A DNA stretch of 64,000 nucleotides from NCBI RefSeq assembly GCF_002865645.1, contig NW_020194560.1, forward strand, positions 620,001 to 684,000, in the 5' to 3' direction. Below, piece after piece: positions 1 to 13,629 of the stretch; position 1 is the stretch's first letter; each line of letters starts with the position of its first letter. This stretch comes from Hyaloscypha bicolor E. Its lineage: Eukaryota; Ascomycota; Leotiomycetes; Helotiales; Hyaloscyphaceae. Made by a program: the position numbers and the translations under genes. A model generated the notes under the pieces. The model ran no database searches. It was not told the origin of the DNA and saw only the letters and a list, made by a program, of their open reading frames with translations.

Positions 1-3000
1 AAGCTTTAAATAGTAAATTCTATTTTAATAAAGAATATTAAAATATTAGTTATATTTTTCTTATAAATTATAAAAAGGCTATTACTTTTAGTAAAAAGTT
101 CTTTAAAAATATTAATTATTTCTCTATTTCTAATAAATTTAAGCCGGAAGCAGCTAAAGAAATAAGTAAATATTTACTAAAAGTAATAGGAGAAAAGATT
201 CCAAATATAGTTTATTTAACTAGATAAATAAATGCTTTTAGCTAAATAATCTATAAGTCTGAAATTATAAGCAAGTATTAATTCTCAAATAATATATAGA
301 TTAAAAGATAATTTAATAATAATTTACTATTTAATAGGCCTTTTACTATAATTCTAATAAGTCTAGTTATTATTAAAAACGGAATATACGAAAATGGAAT
401 CTCTTATAAGGTCCTTAAAGCCTCTTATCTAAAGCTTTCCTCTTTTATTAAAGACTAATTTAAAGATATTATAAATAATATAAAATTTAAGAAAGTTATT
501 TATTTAGAATATATTAGTATAATTTATAATATAATTTACTATAATAAGCCTTCTTAATATCTAGTAGTAAAGATAGAAATTAAGTAATAGTTAAAAGCAG
601 ATATTAATTAATATAGAGAACTATATCGGATTTGGTATAAGAATATAATTAAGCGAGTTCGGATTACTTTTAAGCAGGTTTAGAAATATAAAATAAGACT
701 ATTTAAAGGTAATAAATCTTATTTTAGGTATATTAAAAAGATATTAAATTAGCTAATAAAAGAGGATCCTAATTATTTTATTATTTCGGATTCTAAATAG
801 AATTTTTCTATTATTTTTAGTATTTAGGAAATAAGTATAAATAAATAGGAAATCAGATATAATATAGCAGGCTATACTTTTCAAAAATTATATTATTTTA
901 ATAGTTTTAAGGTTTTGGTTATATAGTAAAGGCTATAGCCTTTTATATATAACTTATAGAAATTATATAAAAAAGCTGGTTTTTCTATAGTTTTAGAAAA
1001 TAATTCCTTATAAGTATTTAATTAATTAAGCTTTTATATACTATATACTATTTATACTTTACTATTTATGCTTTTAATTTATTATTTTATTATTAAGTTA
1101 TGTTTTATACTCTAGTATACTTTATATAAGTTTTTGTTTTATTATAATTTCTTTTCTATAATATATATTAAATAATATTACCAAATATAGAATACCAGAA
1201 TAATAGTTAAGAGTTTAGAATTATATACTTTATATCTATATTTAATTATAATTATCTTCTTTAAATAGAAGATAATAGGGTATTATCTAGCTTTTATTTC
1301 CTTATTAAAGAACTAGAAAATCATATTTATAATTACAAATCCTAAAGTATTTATTTCTATATAAATCTTTAAAGCTAAATTAAAATAATAAAGAATTAGT
1401 ACTATTATAAATATAATTTATAGCTCTTTAAAAGCCTTATTTGCTTTATTTATTTAGCTAAAATAATATTATAAGTTTTTACTAGTTTTTAATAAATTAA
1501 TTAATTCTTTTATTATTTTAGAATATTTATAAATAAATCTCTAATAAAAGTTAGTAAAACCCAGAAATACTTAAATTTCTCGGATATTATTTTTTAGAAC
1601 TAGCTATTTCCTAATAGCTATAACCCGGCTAGCTTTTATTTCTATATTATCTAAACTAATTACAAATTCCAAAAACTTTATTCTTTCTATATTAAATTTA
1701 TATTTTATTAAGTTTATAAAAAACTAGTATTTTTATAACTATTTAAATATATATTAAACTATTATTATATACTATTCTAGATTCTCTAAATAAATTAAAA
1801 TATTATCTAGATAAACTATACAAATAATATTTATAAAGCCTATTAATATATAATTAATATATATCTGAAATATTACTAGAATATTAAATAGTTTAAAAAA
1901 TATAATATAGTATTTAAAATATCTATAATATATTTGAAATACTGTTTTTTATTTATTACCTTCTTGTATTTATAACTAATAATAAATATTCTTTAAGTCT
2001 AGCTTTATATATACTTTAGTTCTATAAAGCCTATCTATTATTTTACTAATAAATAGTAATAGTATTTAGTTCTTAATAATAATTCCATTTAGATTCTAGT
2101 AATTAATATATAAATATAGGCCGCTTTTTTTTTTGAAATAAGTATAATTAAAGTATTAGCTAAACTAATAAAATAATAAATCTATTTCTTTTCTAAGCTA
2201 ATATTAAAATATTTCCGAAAAACTTTAAGCCTTCTTTCTAATAAAGTATATATAGAACTATATAGTAATTAGAACTCTAGTTTCAGATTTATATAATACT
2301 TTATTATATAATAGTCGGGGTAATATATTTATAGCCTTTATAAAGAATATTTAAAAAAAGTTCCGATATTTTTTAGAAAATATAACTATTTTATTTATAA
2401 TAATAGTAGTAATTCTTTAGCTATTTATTATAGAATAAATAATTAATAAAAAAACATATATCTTATATTTTATTATTTTAGTAAATTTCCTAATATTTAG
2501 AACTTTAATCTTTTATAATTAAATCTAGTATTTCTATATTATTTCTCTAAAAGAAATTAAGAGATTAATCTAATAAAGCTATAGGAATTCAAATATTATA
2601 TTAATATAATTTAGACTAAAATTATATAATATAAAATATATATTAGTCTTTTTTTGGTTTTTTAGTATATTTTCTATAGTAATTCCAAGAATATAATCTT
2701 TATATAAATAGATTTTCTTTTTCTTTAGTAAGAATAAGAAAGTTATTTTTAATATTAATAAAATACTTATATCTAAAACTAATTTCCTCTTTATATAATT
2801 GGCTTTTATACCCGAATTAACTAATATTCTAATCTTTTATTTACCTTTCTTTATTTTAATAATAATCTTAATTACTATTTTCGTTTTAGGGGCTTTGCCT
2901 TCTATAATATAAATAAGTATAACTATTATAAAATATATTTATTTCCCGGCTTTTTTAGTTCTAGGTACTTATATAATTTATAATTAAATTTATTATAATT

Positions 3001-4545
3001 ATAGTAAATTAATTTCTTCTAATTTAGGTAAATAATAATATAATAATTCTCTTTCTAGTAAATAAAGCAAATTATATCCGGTTTTATAAATTCTAATATA
3101 GGTACTATATTAAATTCTATTATTATATTTTTATTATTCCGGTTTTATAAATCTTATAATAGAAATATATTTCTTTTCTATTTCCCTTTATTATTTTCTT
3201 TTTCTTTTCTCTTATTTCCTTTTTTTTATTATTCTATTTAGTTATTATTATATTCCTATTAAGTAAATAGATTTAAATTATTCTTAACCCTTATAGTTAT
3301 AAAGATAAGCTTTTTCCTTTTTTATAAAGTATTTCCTTAATAATTAATCTTATTTCAAATCTTTTATCTTAAGCTACTAAATAAGTTATTTTACTCTTAT
3401 AATAAACCCATATATTCTAAATTATCTAATAGGCTATCTAAATAAGATATAAAGCTTTAAATATTCTAGTCTAGCTATTATTTCATATTTTTAAACTTAG
3501 TAAAAACATTATTATTATAGTTTTTTGAATCTAAAATAGAATTCTTTATAAACTTAATAAAGGTCTCCTAATCTATAGTATTAATATCTACTAATTACTT
3601 TTTATATTTCTAGATATTCCTGGCTATATTCTTAAAACAGGAAATATAATATATAATTTTTACTATATTAATAGTCTAAATAATCCCGCTATTTTTATAT
3701 TATTTTAATTCTGCCTAGTAAAAGAAGTTCTGGGCTTCTTTAATACTTTTTCTCTAATAAGTAAGTAGTTCTCGGGTTTTTAGAGTCTTCTGAACTAAGA
3801 GTACTACCGGGAATATAACGGGTTCTATATTAGGTATCCGAATATCTTTAAAATAATAGATCTAAGCTTCTAGCTTCTCTAGATCCTCTCTATTATATTT
3901 CTATTTCTAATTTAATAATATAATAGTAAGCCGCTACTAATTTCTCTATTATTATTATTTTACTAGCTAGTTCTAGAAATATCTGAATTCTATTTTCTTT
4001 TCCTAATTAGGTAATATAAAGAATACTTAACTAAATACTTTCTTAAATACCCGGCTAGATTATTCAAGTAATAGTAAAGGCGCTTCTTCTAGTTAATATT
4101 CTAGCTATTAATAGTTTTATTTATTAATAATATAATTACCTTATAATAAACTGCTTCTCGAAGATTAGATTAATTAGAATATAAGATATATAATAGCAAG
4201 GTAATATATAAGTAGTTAAAATGAATAAGCTATAAAGTAATACTTATAAGTATAACTAATTTCAAGAATTAATTCTAATAAAAGACTAATTAATACTTCT
4301 TTCTAAAGCTAGAAGTATCTCTCTATATATTTCCTAGTATTTAGCTAAGCCTATAAAATACTTTACTTAACTAGGAAATATAATCTTATATAATTTCAAT
4401 TACTTATATAATTCCGATTATAAGCTTTACCTAAAATAGGAAACTAGATTTATAATATCTAATACCTATTTATATACTATTATATATATTTATTATAAAA
4501 ATATATATAAGAAAGTAATTTTATTATATAAGTAAATAAACTAAA
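1..4545 (-). mobile_element. RIP-degraded Ty3/gypsy LTR retrotransposon
   Basis: This AT-rich block has no intact reading frame, but decayed gag-pol landmarks are readable on the minus strand in the expected order. At 3006-2965 the translation YYNYNKFNYKLYKY has tyrosine at positions 1, 4, 9 and 14. That is exactly the spacing of a CCHC zinc knuckle (C-x2-C-x4-H-x4-C) with every ligand converted, as G-to-A and C-to-T change would do. At about 2120-1985 the reading frame gives a reverse-transcriptase palm segment ending IDRLYRTKVYIKLDLKN. At 1816-1802 it gives VYLDN, a decayed YxDD catalytic box. Cytosine is kept mostly before T, while CpA and CpG are scarce. No LTRs were found and the element runs off the left edge. 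Assignment to gypsy rather than copia rests on the RT segment. More than one nested element may be present. Confidence 0.75.
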
Positions 4546-4635
4546 AAATATAATAATAAAAGATATAATAATAAAAGATATAATAATAAAAGATATAATA
4601 ATAAAAGATATAATAATAAAAGATATAATAATAAA
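4546..4635. repeat. 15-bp AT minisatellite, about 6 copies
   Basis: The unit agatataataataaa occurs five times perfectly from 4561 to 4635, with one degenerate copy before it. It marks the sharp boundary between the RIP-mutated retroelement and the normal-composition island that follows. A similar 15-bp array lies at 5862-6024. Confidence 0.9.
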
Positions 4636-5160
4636 AGTTTTTCATCCAGACGATGAGAGATTCGATTCTGAGTCCCAGCCACGGAGGATTATTATGAGAA
4701 TATCTTTGGAGATAAATACATTGCTTTATAGCGCCGGTATTTCATACGTTGAAGTCCCGTACGGACCGGCGCTGGTGCGATAAGCAGGTAATGTAACAAG
4801 TCTAATATCACCTCCGTTCTGCCGATCTTCAAGGATATTGATTATCCAAATTCGGGGGATATTTTAGTTCCTAATTTTCTATAAAGGATCCCCGTACGGG
4901 CGACGTTCATGTCCCCAAACTAGCGATTTCACGGGATATTCTGCAGGTTCAGATCGTTAGACTCGCCTTAGATCAGGTGACACGATTGTCGCACCGGCGA
5001 TTACCGAATGTCCGTAATGTCCCGTCGTATGCGACTTCAAGCCGTGCTGAAATACCGCGCTATAAACATTCTTTTCCCCAAACCGTTGCTTCGCGCCTAA
5101 AATTTATATATCGAATTCTCTTCAAGAAATAATCTCAAATCAAACCGGAAACGTCGCTGA
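4636..5160. other. Normal-composition island without a recognised gene
   Basis: About 525 bp of balanced composition with many intact CpG sites stands between AT-rich blocks. It contains short palindromic words such as CCCGTACGG and CCCGTACGGG. There is no long reading frame and no tRNA-like fold was recognised. It could be a solo LTR, a gene remnant, or spacer spared from RIP. Confidence 0.5.
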
Positions 5161-5861
5161 AATTATTGATCGAATATTATTGTTTAAGGTAGTTTAATTC
5201 GGAGATCAAATATTATTATTAATAAGAAATGGAAAAAGAGTATTCATTAAAATGAATATAAGAAAAAAATATATTGATAATTATTCAAATATTTCGAATC
5301 AATTAAATTTATTAATTATGTTTAGTATAAAGGATAAGGCAAAATATTTTAATGAAAATTCGTTCAGAAATATAAGAAAAAAATGAAAAATTATATTCAA
5401 TATATATTTTATGTTATTATAAATTTTTATTATATATAAAATAAATTATAAATCGAAAATATTCATTAAAATATATAAATATTTGATAAAAGAAAAATTA
5501 TAATAAATAATAAGATAATATTATTATACTTTATTCAATATTTTCTCTTTATATTAATATTTTTGATTTCGAATTTATATTATTTATATTAATATATATT
5601 TAAAATGAATTATTCGATATATAAATAATATTATAAATATTTATTTATATATATAATTTTCTTAATATATAATGAGAGAAAAATAATAATTATAATTTAT
5701 AATTTTTAAAGAAATTATATATTAATAATGAATATTATTATTTATATATTATTATATTTAATTATAATATTAAATAGAATAATATTTTATTGAAAAAATT
5801 TAATTATTTATAATTATAAGATTATATATTTATTTTATCGATTATTCCAATATGAAAATAT
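5161..5861. other. AT-rich block with non-RIP base context
   Basis: This block is as AT-rich as the flanking RIP blocks, but surviving cytosines lie mainly after T and before A or G (TCA, TCG). In the RIP blocks C survives mostly before T. No reading frame or RNA gene is visible. Short words such as attcattaaaat recur. The origin is unknown. Confidence 0.55.
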
Positions 5862-6024
5862 AATATAGAAAATAATAATATTAGAAAATAATAATATAGA
5901 AAATAATAATATAGAAAATAATAATATAGAAAATAATAATATAGAAAATAATAATATAAAAATAATAATTATAGAAAATAATAATTATAGAAAATAATAA
6001 TATTAGAAAATAATAATATAGAAA
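5862..6024. repeat. 15-16-bp AT minisatellite, about 11 copies
   Basis: The unit atagaaaataataat is repeated with small length variation up to the start of a normal-composition segment. It resembles the array at 4546-4635 but differs at several unit positions. The two arrays bracket the 4636-5861 island. Confidence 0.85.
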
Positions 6025-7074
6025 TACCAAGTGGATGCTTGAATCGTTTGGCGATTACCTGAACGAATGGGACAAAGGGGCCGATTCTGGAGACATTAAA
6101 TCAAGGCGCTGCCATGCTGTGGTCTGATTCCCGTTCTAACGGTGCTTCTACATACCTTTCTAGCACGGGTCGTGATGGGGATCGTGGAGGTGGGTTGTCC
6201 CGATAACAAAGTGGGGTTCGGGTCTGCTCCTAGGAAACAACAAAATTAACGCTGCTATCATTTTACCCGATTCATGTTTTCTACTATTTCTCTATCTTTT
6301 CTTGTTAATTGTATCACGTTATATATCTCTCTTGTTCTTATGTTACGTGGGGCGTTTTATATTCTTTCACTTCCTGGCAGTTCAGGTAATGCGGTCGAGT
6401 GGAAAGCCCCACCTTTCTCTCCTCCATTTTTATACAGAGCGTGTTGTCAAAGTGAAATAGCGGGCTAGATTACCGCTAGGGCAGTTTTCCCTGCCTGGCG
6501 GTCCTGCCATTCGGACGCGTACAACAATCTTCTGGCCCTTAGCCCAAGACGACCTACTGTATCCGAACTCGCGCTATTTACTAAAAAGGGACTTGAATTT
6601 CCAAAATACCATGCGAACAGGAAACTGCAGACAAACCTCCGTCAGGCGAAACGGCCAAAAGACCACTAGACAGCCCGGTGGTAAAATCCTCCTGCGAACG
6701 ACAAAAATCTTCAAGGCACCTTTCAGAAAGGTCTGGAAGACCCTGCACTGACAGAGCTAATTAAGAAGATAAGGTTCTATTCTTGTCCTAGTGGTGGGAC
6801 CTCCTCTGTCTGATGATTCTGTGAGTAGGGGATCTTGTAAAGCGTGTATGAGAAAATTCACCTGGTCTGTATTTCTGGGGCCGTGTGCTTTCACACTGCA
6901 TATTCCGGCAGTTGCAGTGGCGTGATTTGGGATTGGCAATAGTCATAAAATATTGGTACTTTCCGAATTTGTTCGGAGAGGTAGCGCCCCGCTGTGGGAT
7001 CCAAAGTAAGCGACTAAAGGAAGTATTTATACTTGTACCGTAGTGGCCAACTCAACGCGGTAAAGAAGGTCAGC
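6025..7074. other. Gene-free unique segment
   Basis: About 1 kb of normal composition lies between the minisatellite and the 9.2-kb TIR element. The frames at 6274-6468 (+) and 6757-6939 (-) are about 60 codons and resemble nothing known, so no gene is called. Confidence 0.5.
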
Positions 7075-7150
7075 TACTGAGGCCCACAGCTAGCTAGCGG
7101 ACAAATCCGAGAAGCGAAAGATTGATTTTCTGATTTTCTGATTTTCGCAC
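7075..7150 (+). repeat. Left terminal inverted repeat of the 9.2-kb element
   Basis: It pairs with the reverse complement of 16172-16254. It contains three copies of the 8-mer tgattttc and is followed by a long C tract (7168-7198). Unlike the interior, it shows little RIP-type mutation. Confidence 0.85.
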
Positions 7151-10100
7151 CTGGCCGCCCCGCACAACCCCCCCCCCCCCTCCCCCCTCCTCCCCCAAGG
7201 CAGAATTCCTAATTAGGGGGTATAGCACCCATACGTGACTTTCGGCTTGGATAACGCAATAATAGTAAGGCTGCTTGCTTGTCTAATTAATAAAGTGAGA
7301 GCCTATACTACCGTATAAAATTATACTAAAATTAGACCGGATAGTATAATACAAAATTAAGTATTTATTATAAATTACTATAGTTAGGTAATTATAGGCT
7401 ATAAGCCCTTCTAGGATAATACTATTAATAGGATCTAATAACTTCCTTAATATTCCCGAGATTAGAAATAAGAAAATTAAATTATTAAAATAACTAAGAA
7501 GCTAGCTAATTACTTTTTTTTAGTAATTAATTAATAAAATTATATAGGAGTAATATTATTTGAGTAATTTAGTACTTATATTACTAAAAAGTATATTATA
7601 ATAATAAAACATATTCTAAACTTAATTTCTATTAAATAACTTAGTAAATTTTATTAAAATATTATTATATTATAAAGCTATTACTAAATAGACTTATATA
7701 AATATTAATTAAAAGATTTATATAGAATCTTAGTTAATTCATATATAATCTAATAGTAACTATAAGAATAAAATATTTAAATATATACTTAAATAATAGA
7801 TATATTTTTCTTTTATATATAGATTATAATTCTATATTATCTAGAAAATATAAATAAGGAAATATTTGAGGATCTTAAGAATTATAGCTATATAGCTTTA
7901 ATTACTAGAATTATTTATATATATAAAAAGCTTAGTCTTATTTACTATATAACTATAATAGATAGGCAAGTAATAAATAAGTAATTATTTATAATATTAT
8001 AAAGTAAGCTAAATAATAAGCGAGTTATAAGTTATAAATAGTAGTATTTATATATATATTTTTATTAATAAGGTTTACTAGTAACCCGGTTAGTTTTTTT
8101 ATACTTTATTATTTTACTTTAGTTTAAAAAGTTAAGGCCTTATTTACTAATATATTTTATTATTTATAGGAAAAGCTTATATATAATATTATAACTTCTG
8201 GATTCCGAGATAATTATATTATAAATATAACGAATATAGTTTAAGAAAAAAGAATATATTATATCTAGACTAGACTAAATTTAGTTAATTAATAAATATA
8301 ATAAGCTATTATTATTTAGGATCGAGATATATACTTATATTAATATTTATTTATATAATATTATTTAGATATATATTAGAATTTATAATTAGATTACCTA
8401 TTTAGTTATATAATAATATCTTTAAATTTATATTTAAATAGGCTACTATTTTTACTTTTTTTAGAGCTAATTAAGGCTCTAAACTTTTTATTATTATTAA
8501 AGTATACTTTATATTCTTATAAATAGCTAATTTATTAGTTATATATATAGAGAACTATTTTATTTCTGGGAGAAGTACTAAGAATTAGTAAGTTAAATTC
8601 TAGTAATAGGAGTTTTAGAAGAGCTAGTTATACTAGTAATATATAAGTAATTCCGTTTCCTTATATTTATTTCTTGTTTTTTCTATTATTAAAAGAAAAT
8701 ATTAGATATTAATAATTATATTACTTTTTATTAAGGCTATTAGATCTAGTATTATAGTACTAGATTATATAACTAATTCTAATTAGTATATATAGAACTA
8801 CTTTTAAGAACTGGCCTATACCGGAAGTTATAATTACTAATATTTATAGGACCGGATTACTTTACTAGTATTTTATATATAATAGATTCAAAACGAGATA
8901 TATAGGTTTATAGACTTATAGAATATTTATAGAATTAGAAAAAACAGATCTAGGCCTAATATAATAGCTAGTAAGCTATTTAAACTATATATAAGGCTTC
9001 TAAGTAAGGTATAATACTAGAATTATCTTATAAATATAAAGCTTTATAATATAATCTTTAATAATTATTTAGTTTAGAATAAGTAATATAATCTTATATA
9101 GCTTTATATAAATAGTTTACTTATATATTAATATAAATATTAATGAGTTTCTACTAAGAGAGATACTAGAATAATATTATTAGAAGCTTATATCTTATAA
9201 TATAAATATAGCTAATATTTATATAAGAGATATTAATAGAAATAGTAACTAACTATATATTTAAGCTTATTACTAGCTCTAATATATAGTTCGGATATAT
9301 ATAGCCTCAAAATAGCTACTAATATTAGAAAAGTCCGAAAAGCTAACTAGTAAATATAATATTATTATTATATAAAATAGAATTCTTAAATAAGTTATTC
9401 TAATAAATATAAAATATATAAATAATATATAGACTAGAAAAATATCTATATAATTCCTAATAATTCAGGACTTTATTTAGAAATAGCTCTTTATTAGTAA
9501 TACTTCTAATAATATAGGATAATTAAATAAGTTAGTTATAAAGTAACTAGATATATTAAAATAAATATTATTTATTATTAAATATATTATTTTCGAAATC
9601 CCTTTTTTATTTTTAAGAATAATACTAATAAAATTATTAAGTTTATTTATTATATAAATATTTTATATCCTTAAATTCTTATTTCTTAAAACTTATTCTA
9701 ATATTATATATCTTATAGCTAAATACTAGTATAATAATATCTAATATTATAAGTTCTATTAATTTACTAATAATAAATATAATATAAAAGCTATTGTTTT
9801 ATTTATCTAAAATAGTAATATTAATAAACTTAAATCTTATAGTTCTAGAATTCCGTTTATATCTATTCTTTTCTTTATACCTGAAATACTTTAGATCTCT
9901 AGCTTTTCTTAGTATTCTTATCTTATTTTTTTTCCTAGAAATATCTATTATATTTATTTCTCTAGTTACTATTACTATATAATTACTAGATACTATTTCT
10001 ATTTTATCTCAGGCTTCTTTTATTCTAATAGCCCTATAACTACTTCCTTTTATATTTTCTTTTATTATAAGCTATATTACTTAATCTAACTACTTTTCTA

Positions 10101-10734
10101 ATAATACTTATATTATTATATAAGCTTAACGGGCTATAAATATAAGAATTACTTAGGCTATTACCTAGGCTATAACTTCTTATATTAGTAATAGGTTATT
10201 TGAAGCCCTTTAAGGTCTTATAAATTAAAATATAGCCAGATCTAGTCTTATAAAATTATAGACTATAGTTTTATAGCTAGTTCTCTATAAGTAAGTATTT
10301 AATAATATAAAGAATTAGAGAGCTAAATAAAGAACTATTTAATTTTCTAAAGAAATTAGTAATAAGTTTTTTCCTATTTCTTTTATTAGATTTTTTATAT
10401 AAATTCTAATAGATATTTTTTAATAAATAGCTTTTAATTTAAAATAAATAATTAAGTCTTTTCTATTCTTTCTAATATAGTTTCTTAATAGCTATTTCCT
10501 TATTTCTCTTTCTATATTAATAAATTTACTTACTATTATTAATTTATTAATAATATAAATAAACTAGTATTCTATATTAATTCTAATAATAAAAAAGCCT
10601 AGAAACTTATAGTTTTACTAGGTTCTATTTAAATTATCTTTAATCTTTCTTACTATAATATATATCTGGACCCTAAGAATATCTAAATAATTTTCCTTAT
10701 TTTATACTAGAATAAGATTTTATATAAAGATATT

Positions 10735-10850
10735 TGTCTTGAAATTACTTATAAAAAGCTAGAAAATACTTAGAAAAAGACTTTATATAAAGATTTCTAT
10801 TTTAAAATTACTTATAAAAAGCTAGAAAATACTTAGAAAATATAATAACT
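10735..10850. repeat. Direct duplication of about 60 bp
   Basis: Two adjacent copies share the word acttataaaaagctagaaaa and its surroundings, inside the RIP-mutated interior. The small differences between them are C/T type. Confidence 0.6.
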
Positions 10851-12505
10851 TAAAGAAATTAAATAATAAACTAAAGAGCCTAGAAAAGTATTACTTACTA
10901 GTATAAATATAAGACTTTAAAAGTAAGAAAGTATCTAATAAACTAGTAAATAAATAAAAGTATATATATAAATCTTTTTTTTTAATTCTGGCTTTTACTT
11001 TTTATTTCTTTTATAGATCCTTTTTTATTTTTAGATTTAATTAACTTATATATACCAGAATTCTTTTTTATTTACTAATTTCTAAGAGCTATAAGATAAT
11101 ATAGAAAGTATTATAAAAAGTATTATTAAAGCTAATTCTAATAATAATAATAATAATAATAATAGTAATAGGCTATTAGATTTTTCTTTAATTTTATTAT
11201 TCTTTTTTCTAGTAAAGAGAACTATAATTAATCTTATAGATTATATAAGTATTATTCTATAATAATAAATATATTATTTCTCTTTCTTATTAAATATAGA
11301 GAATTAAGAAATATAATATCTTTAGTTTTATAAGTAAAACCTAAAGTATTTGGGCTATTACTAGTATTTTGCTTATTATACTAAATAGAAGTCTAATTAT
11401 TATTATTAAACTTTCTAGACTAATTAATTTTACTTCTCCTAAATAAACCCATTATATAAGATCTAATAAATTATATATAAATATTTACTAAGGTTAAAGT
11501 AATTAAGAAAAAATAAACCTAATATCTAATATATTTTTTCTTATATTTTATAATTAGTTTAGTATTATTTTAGGTCTTATTTTCTTATAAATATATATAT
11601 ATATATATTTGAAATTTATAATTAATACTTTAAAGTAATACTTTTTAATTAGTTCTTATATAATTTAAAAGTCAGGTTACTAAATTTAATACTTTTATAA
11701 TACTTAAATTTACTTAAGTTTATAAAGTTTTATAATTATTAGGGCCTTTATAATTTTTTATCTTTTGAATTTAATATTTAAACTATATTATATATTTTGC
11801 TTTTAGTATAGAAAAGGCTCCTAAAAATCTAGAGTTATAAAGGGATTTTTATATTAAGAATATATTAAGGATATATTATATTATAATAATAAAATTATAA
11901 GTATTTATATATAAATATATAATATATTAGACTAGCTATACTAAAAACCATATTATATTTATATATAAAGTTACTAATTACTTTATATTAATACCGGATT
12001 TATATAATTATATAACTTTATATAATTAGCTAGCTATAAAAAAGCCCTAAAGCCCAAAACTTATAAAGAGTCTTAAGGGCTTTAGGGCTTCCGGATTATT
12101 ACTAGTATCCGGTACTTTTTAGAAAAAGAATATAATATATTCTATAATAAGTAATCTATTATAAACTATTTAATCTTTAAATTAAATAGAAAATCTAAAG
12201 ACCAGGCTTATAATTTAAGTCTTATTAAGGTTATTAAAGTCTTTACTAGCTAGTACTATAAATTTAATATAAATATTACAAGAATTCTATAGATTCTATT
12301 CTAATTTATCTAGAAAATATATATAATATATTTCCTTATTTATTTTAATATTTATATATAATTCCTAAGAGCCAAACTATTATTTAAAAAAGAAATAAAA
12401 AGGCTAGACTAATATCTTTAAAAAATAAGGCCTTAATAAGTTTGTTTAGAAAAGCTTACTAATTCTTTTAAAAATAACCTAAGCTCTAATAAGCTAGAAA
12501 ATTTT

Positions 12506-12620
12506 GAGTTTATTATATATTATAATTTATATAACTAGGAATAAGAACTTGAGTTTATTATATATTATAACTTATATAATTAGAAATAGAAACTTGAGTT
12601 TATTATATGAAATTACTTAT
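12506..12620. repeat. 45-bp tandem repeat, about 2.5 copies
   Basis: gagtttattatat starts at 12506, 12551 and 12596, a period of exactly 45 bp. The multiple of three suggests an old in-frame peptide repeat in a decayed gene. Confidence 0.65.
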
Positions 12621-13629
12621 ATATAAAAACTTTTATTATAAACTTCTTATTTGAATTAATTAGTTAAATCCATTTTTAATACTAAGTCTTTATTAGAATA
12701 ACTTCCTGCTTTTAGAGGCTTTAAATAAAATAGCTAATAAATTTCTTAGTTATTAGCTAAGACTTATTAGCTAGAAAATCTATAAATAATATATAAAATT
12801 ATAAAGCAGAATTCCTCTAATTATAATACTAAGATATTTTATTATAATATAAAGTAATTAGATATAAAAGCCCTATTAAATATAATATATTTCGAGCTAT
12901 AAGTTTGCGAGATAAATATAGAAAGTCTTAGTACTTAACTAGTACTATAGTCTAGCTTAAAGATACCTGCTATTTTTTATATCTAATTTAATAAAAATAA
13001 GAAATACTTATATTTTAATTTAAGAAATAATTAGAGCTTTTATATAAATTTAGAATAATAGTTTATTCTATAAAAAGAGAATAGACTAGAAATACTTATA
13101 TTATATTAATTTTTAGAAAGAATTATAGTAAATATTATAATTCCTGAAATATTTTTAAGAAAGCTTCCCTAAACTAAAGTAAGCTAGTTTATAATTCCGA
13201 AAAATCTATAAAAGTCTTATATACCCGAAAGTATAAGTATTTAAGATAAATATTATTTGAGTTCTAATCTATAATAAAAGAAAAGTAAAATATATAAAAT
13301 AAAATATATAAAATAAAAATAAAATAAAATACCCGAATATTTAATAAATAAAAAGCCTAATTATAAGTTATAAGAACTAGTACTAACTAGATATATATAT
13401 AGTAATATTAAAGAAGAAGTAAGATAAGAGGAACTAAAAAATAAATTAGTATATATTTTATAAAAGTAAATAGAGAAATATCTAAATAGTCTAAAAACAA
13501 GAAATATATATTAAAGAAATCGAGATTAGAGGAAAAAAAGATATTTCTTATAAAAATAAGTTAGTAGATATTTTAAGACAAAAAATAGGAATATTTAGTA
13601 ATAGTCTAAAGGCTTTTATAAATATTAAA

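Noticed and set aside
9794..9982. 62-codon hydrophobic frame in the AT-rich interior
   Set aside because: AT-rich codons give Leu/Ile/Phe-rich translations by chance, and it lies within RIP-mutated sequence with no supporting motif.
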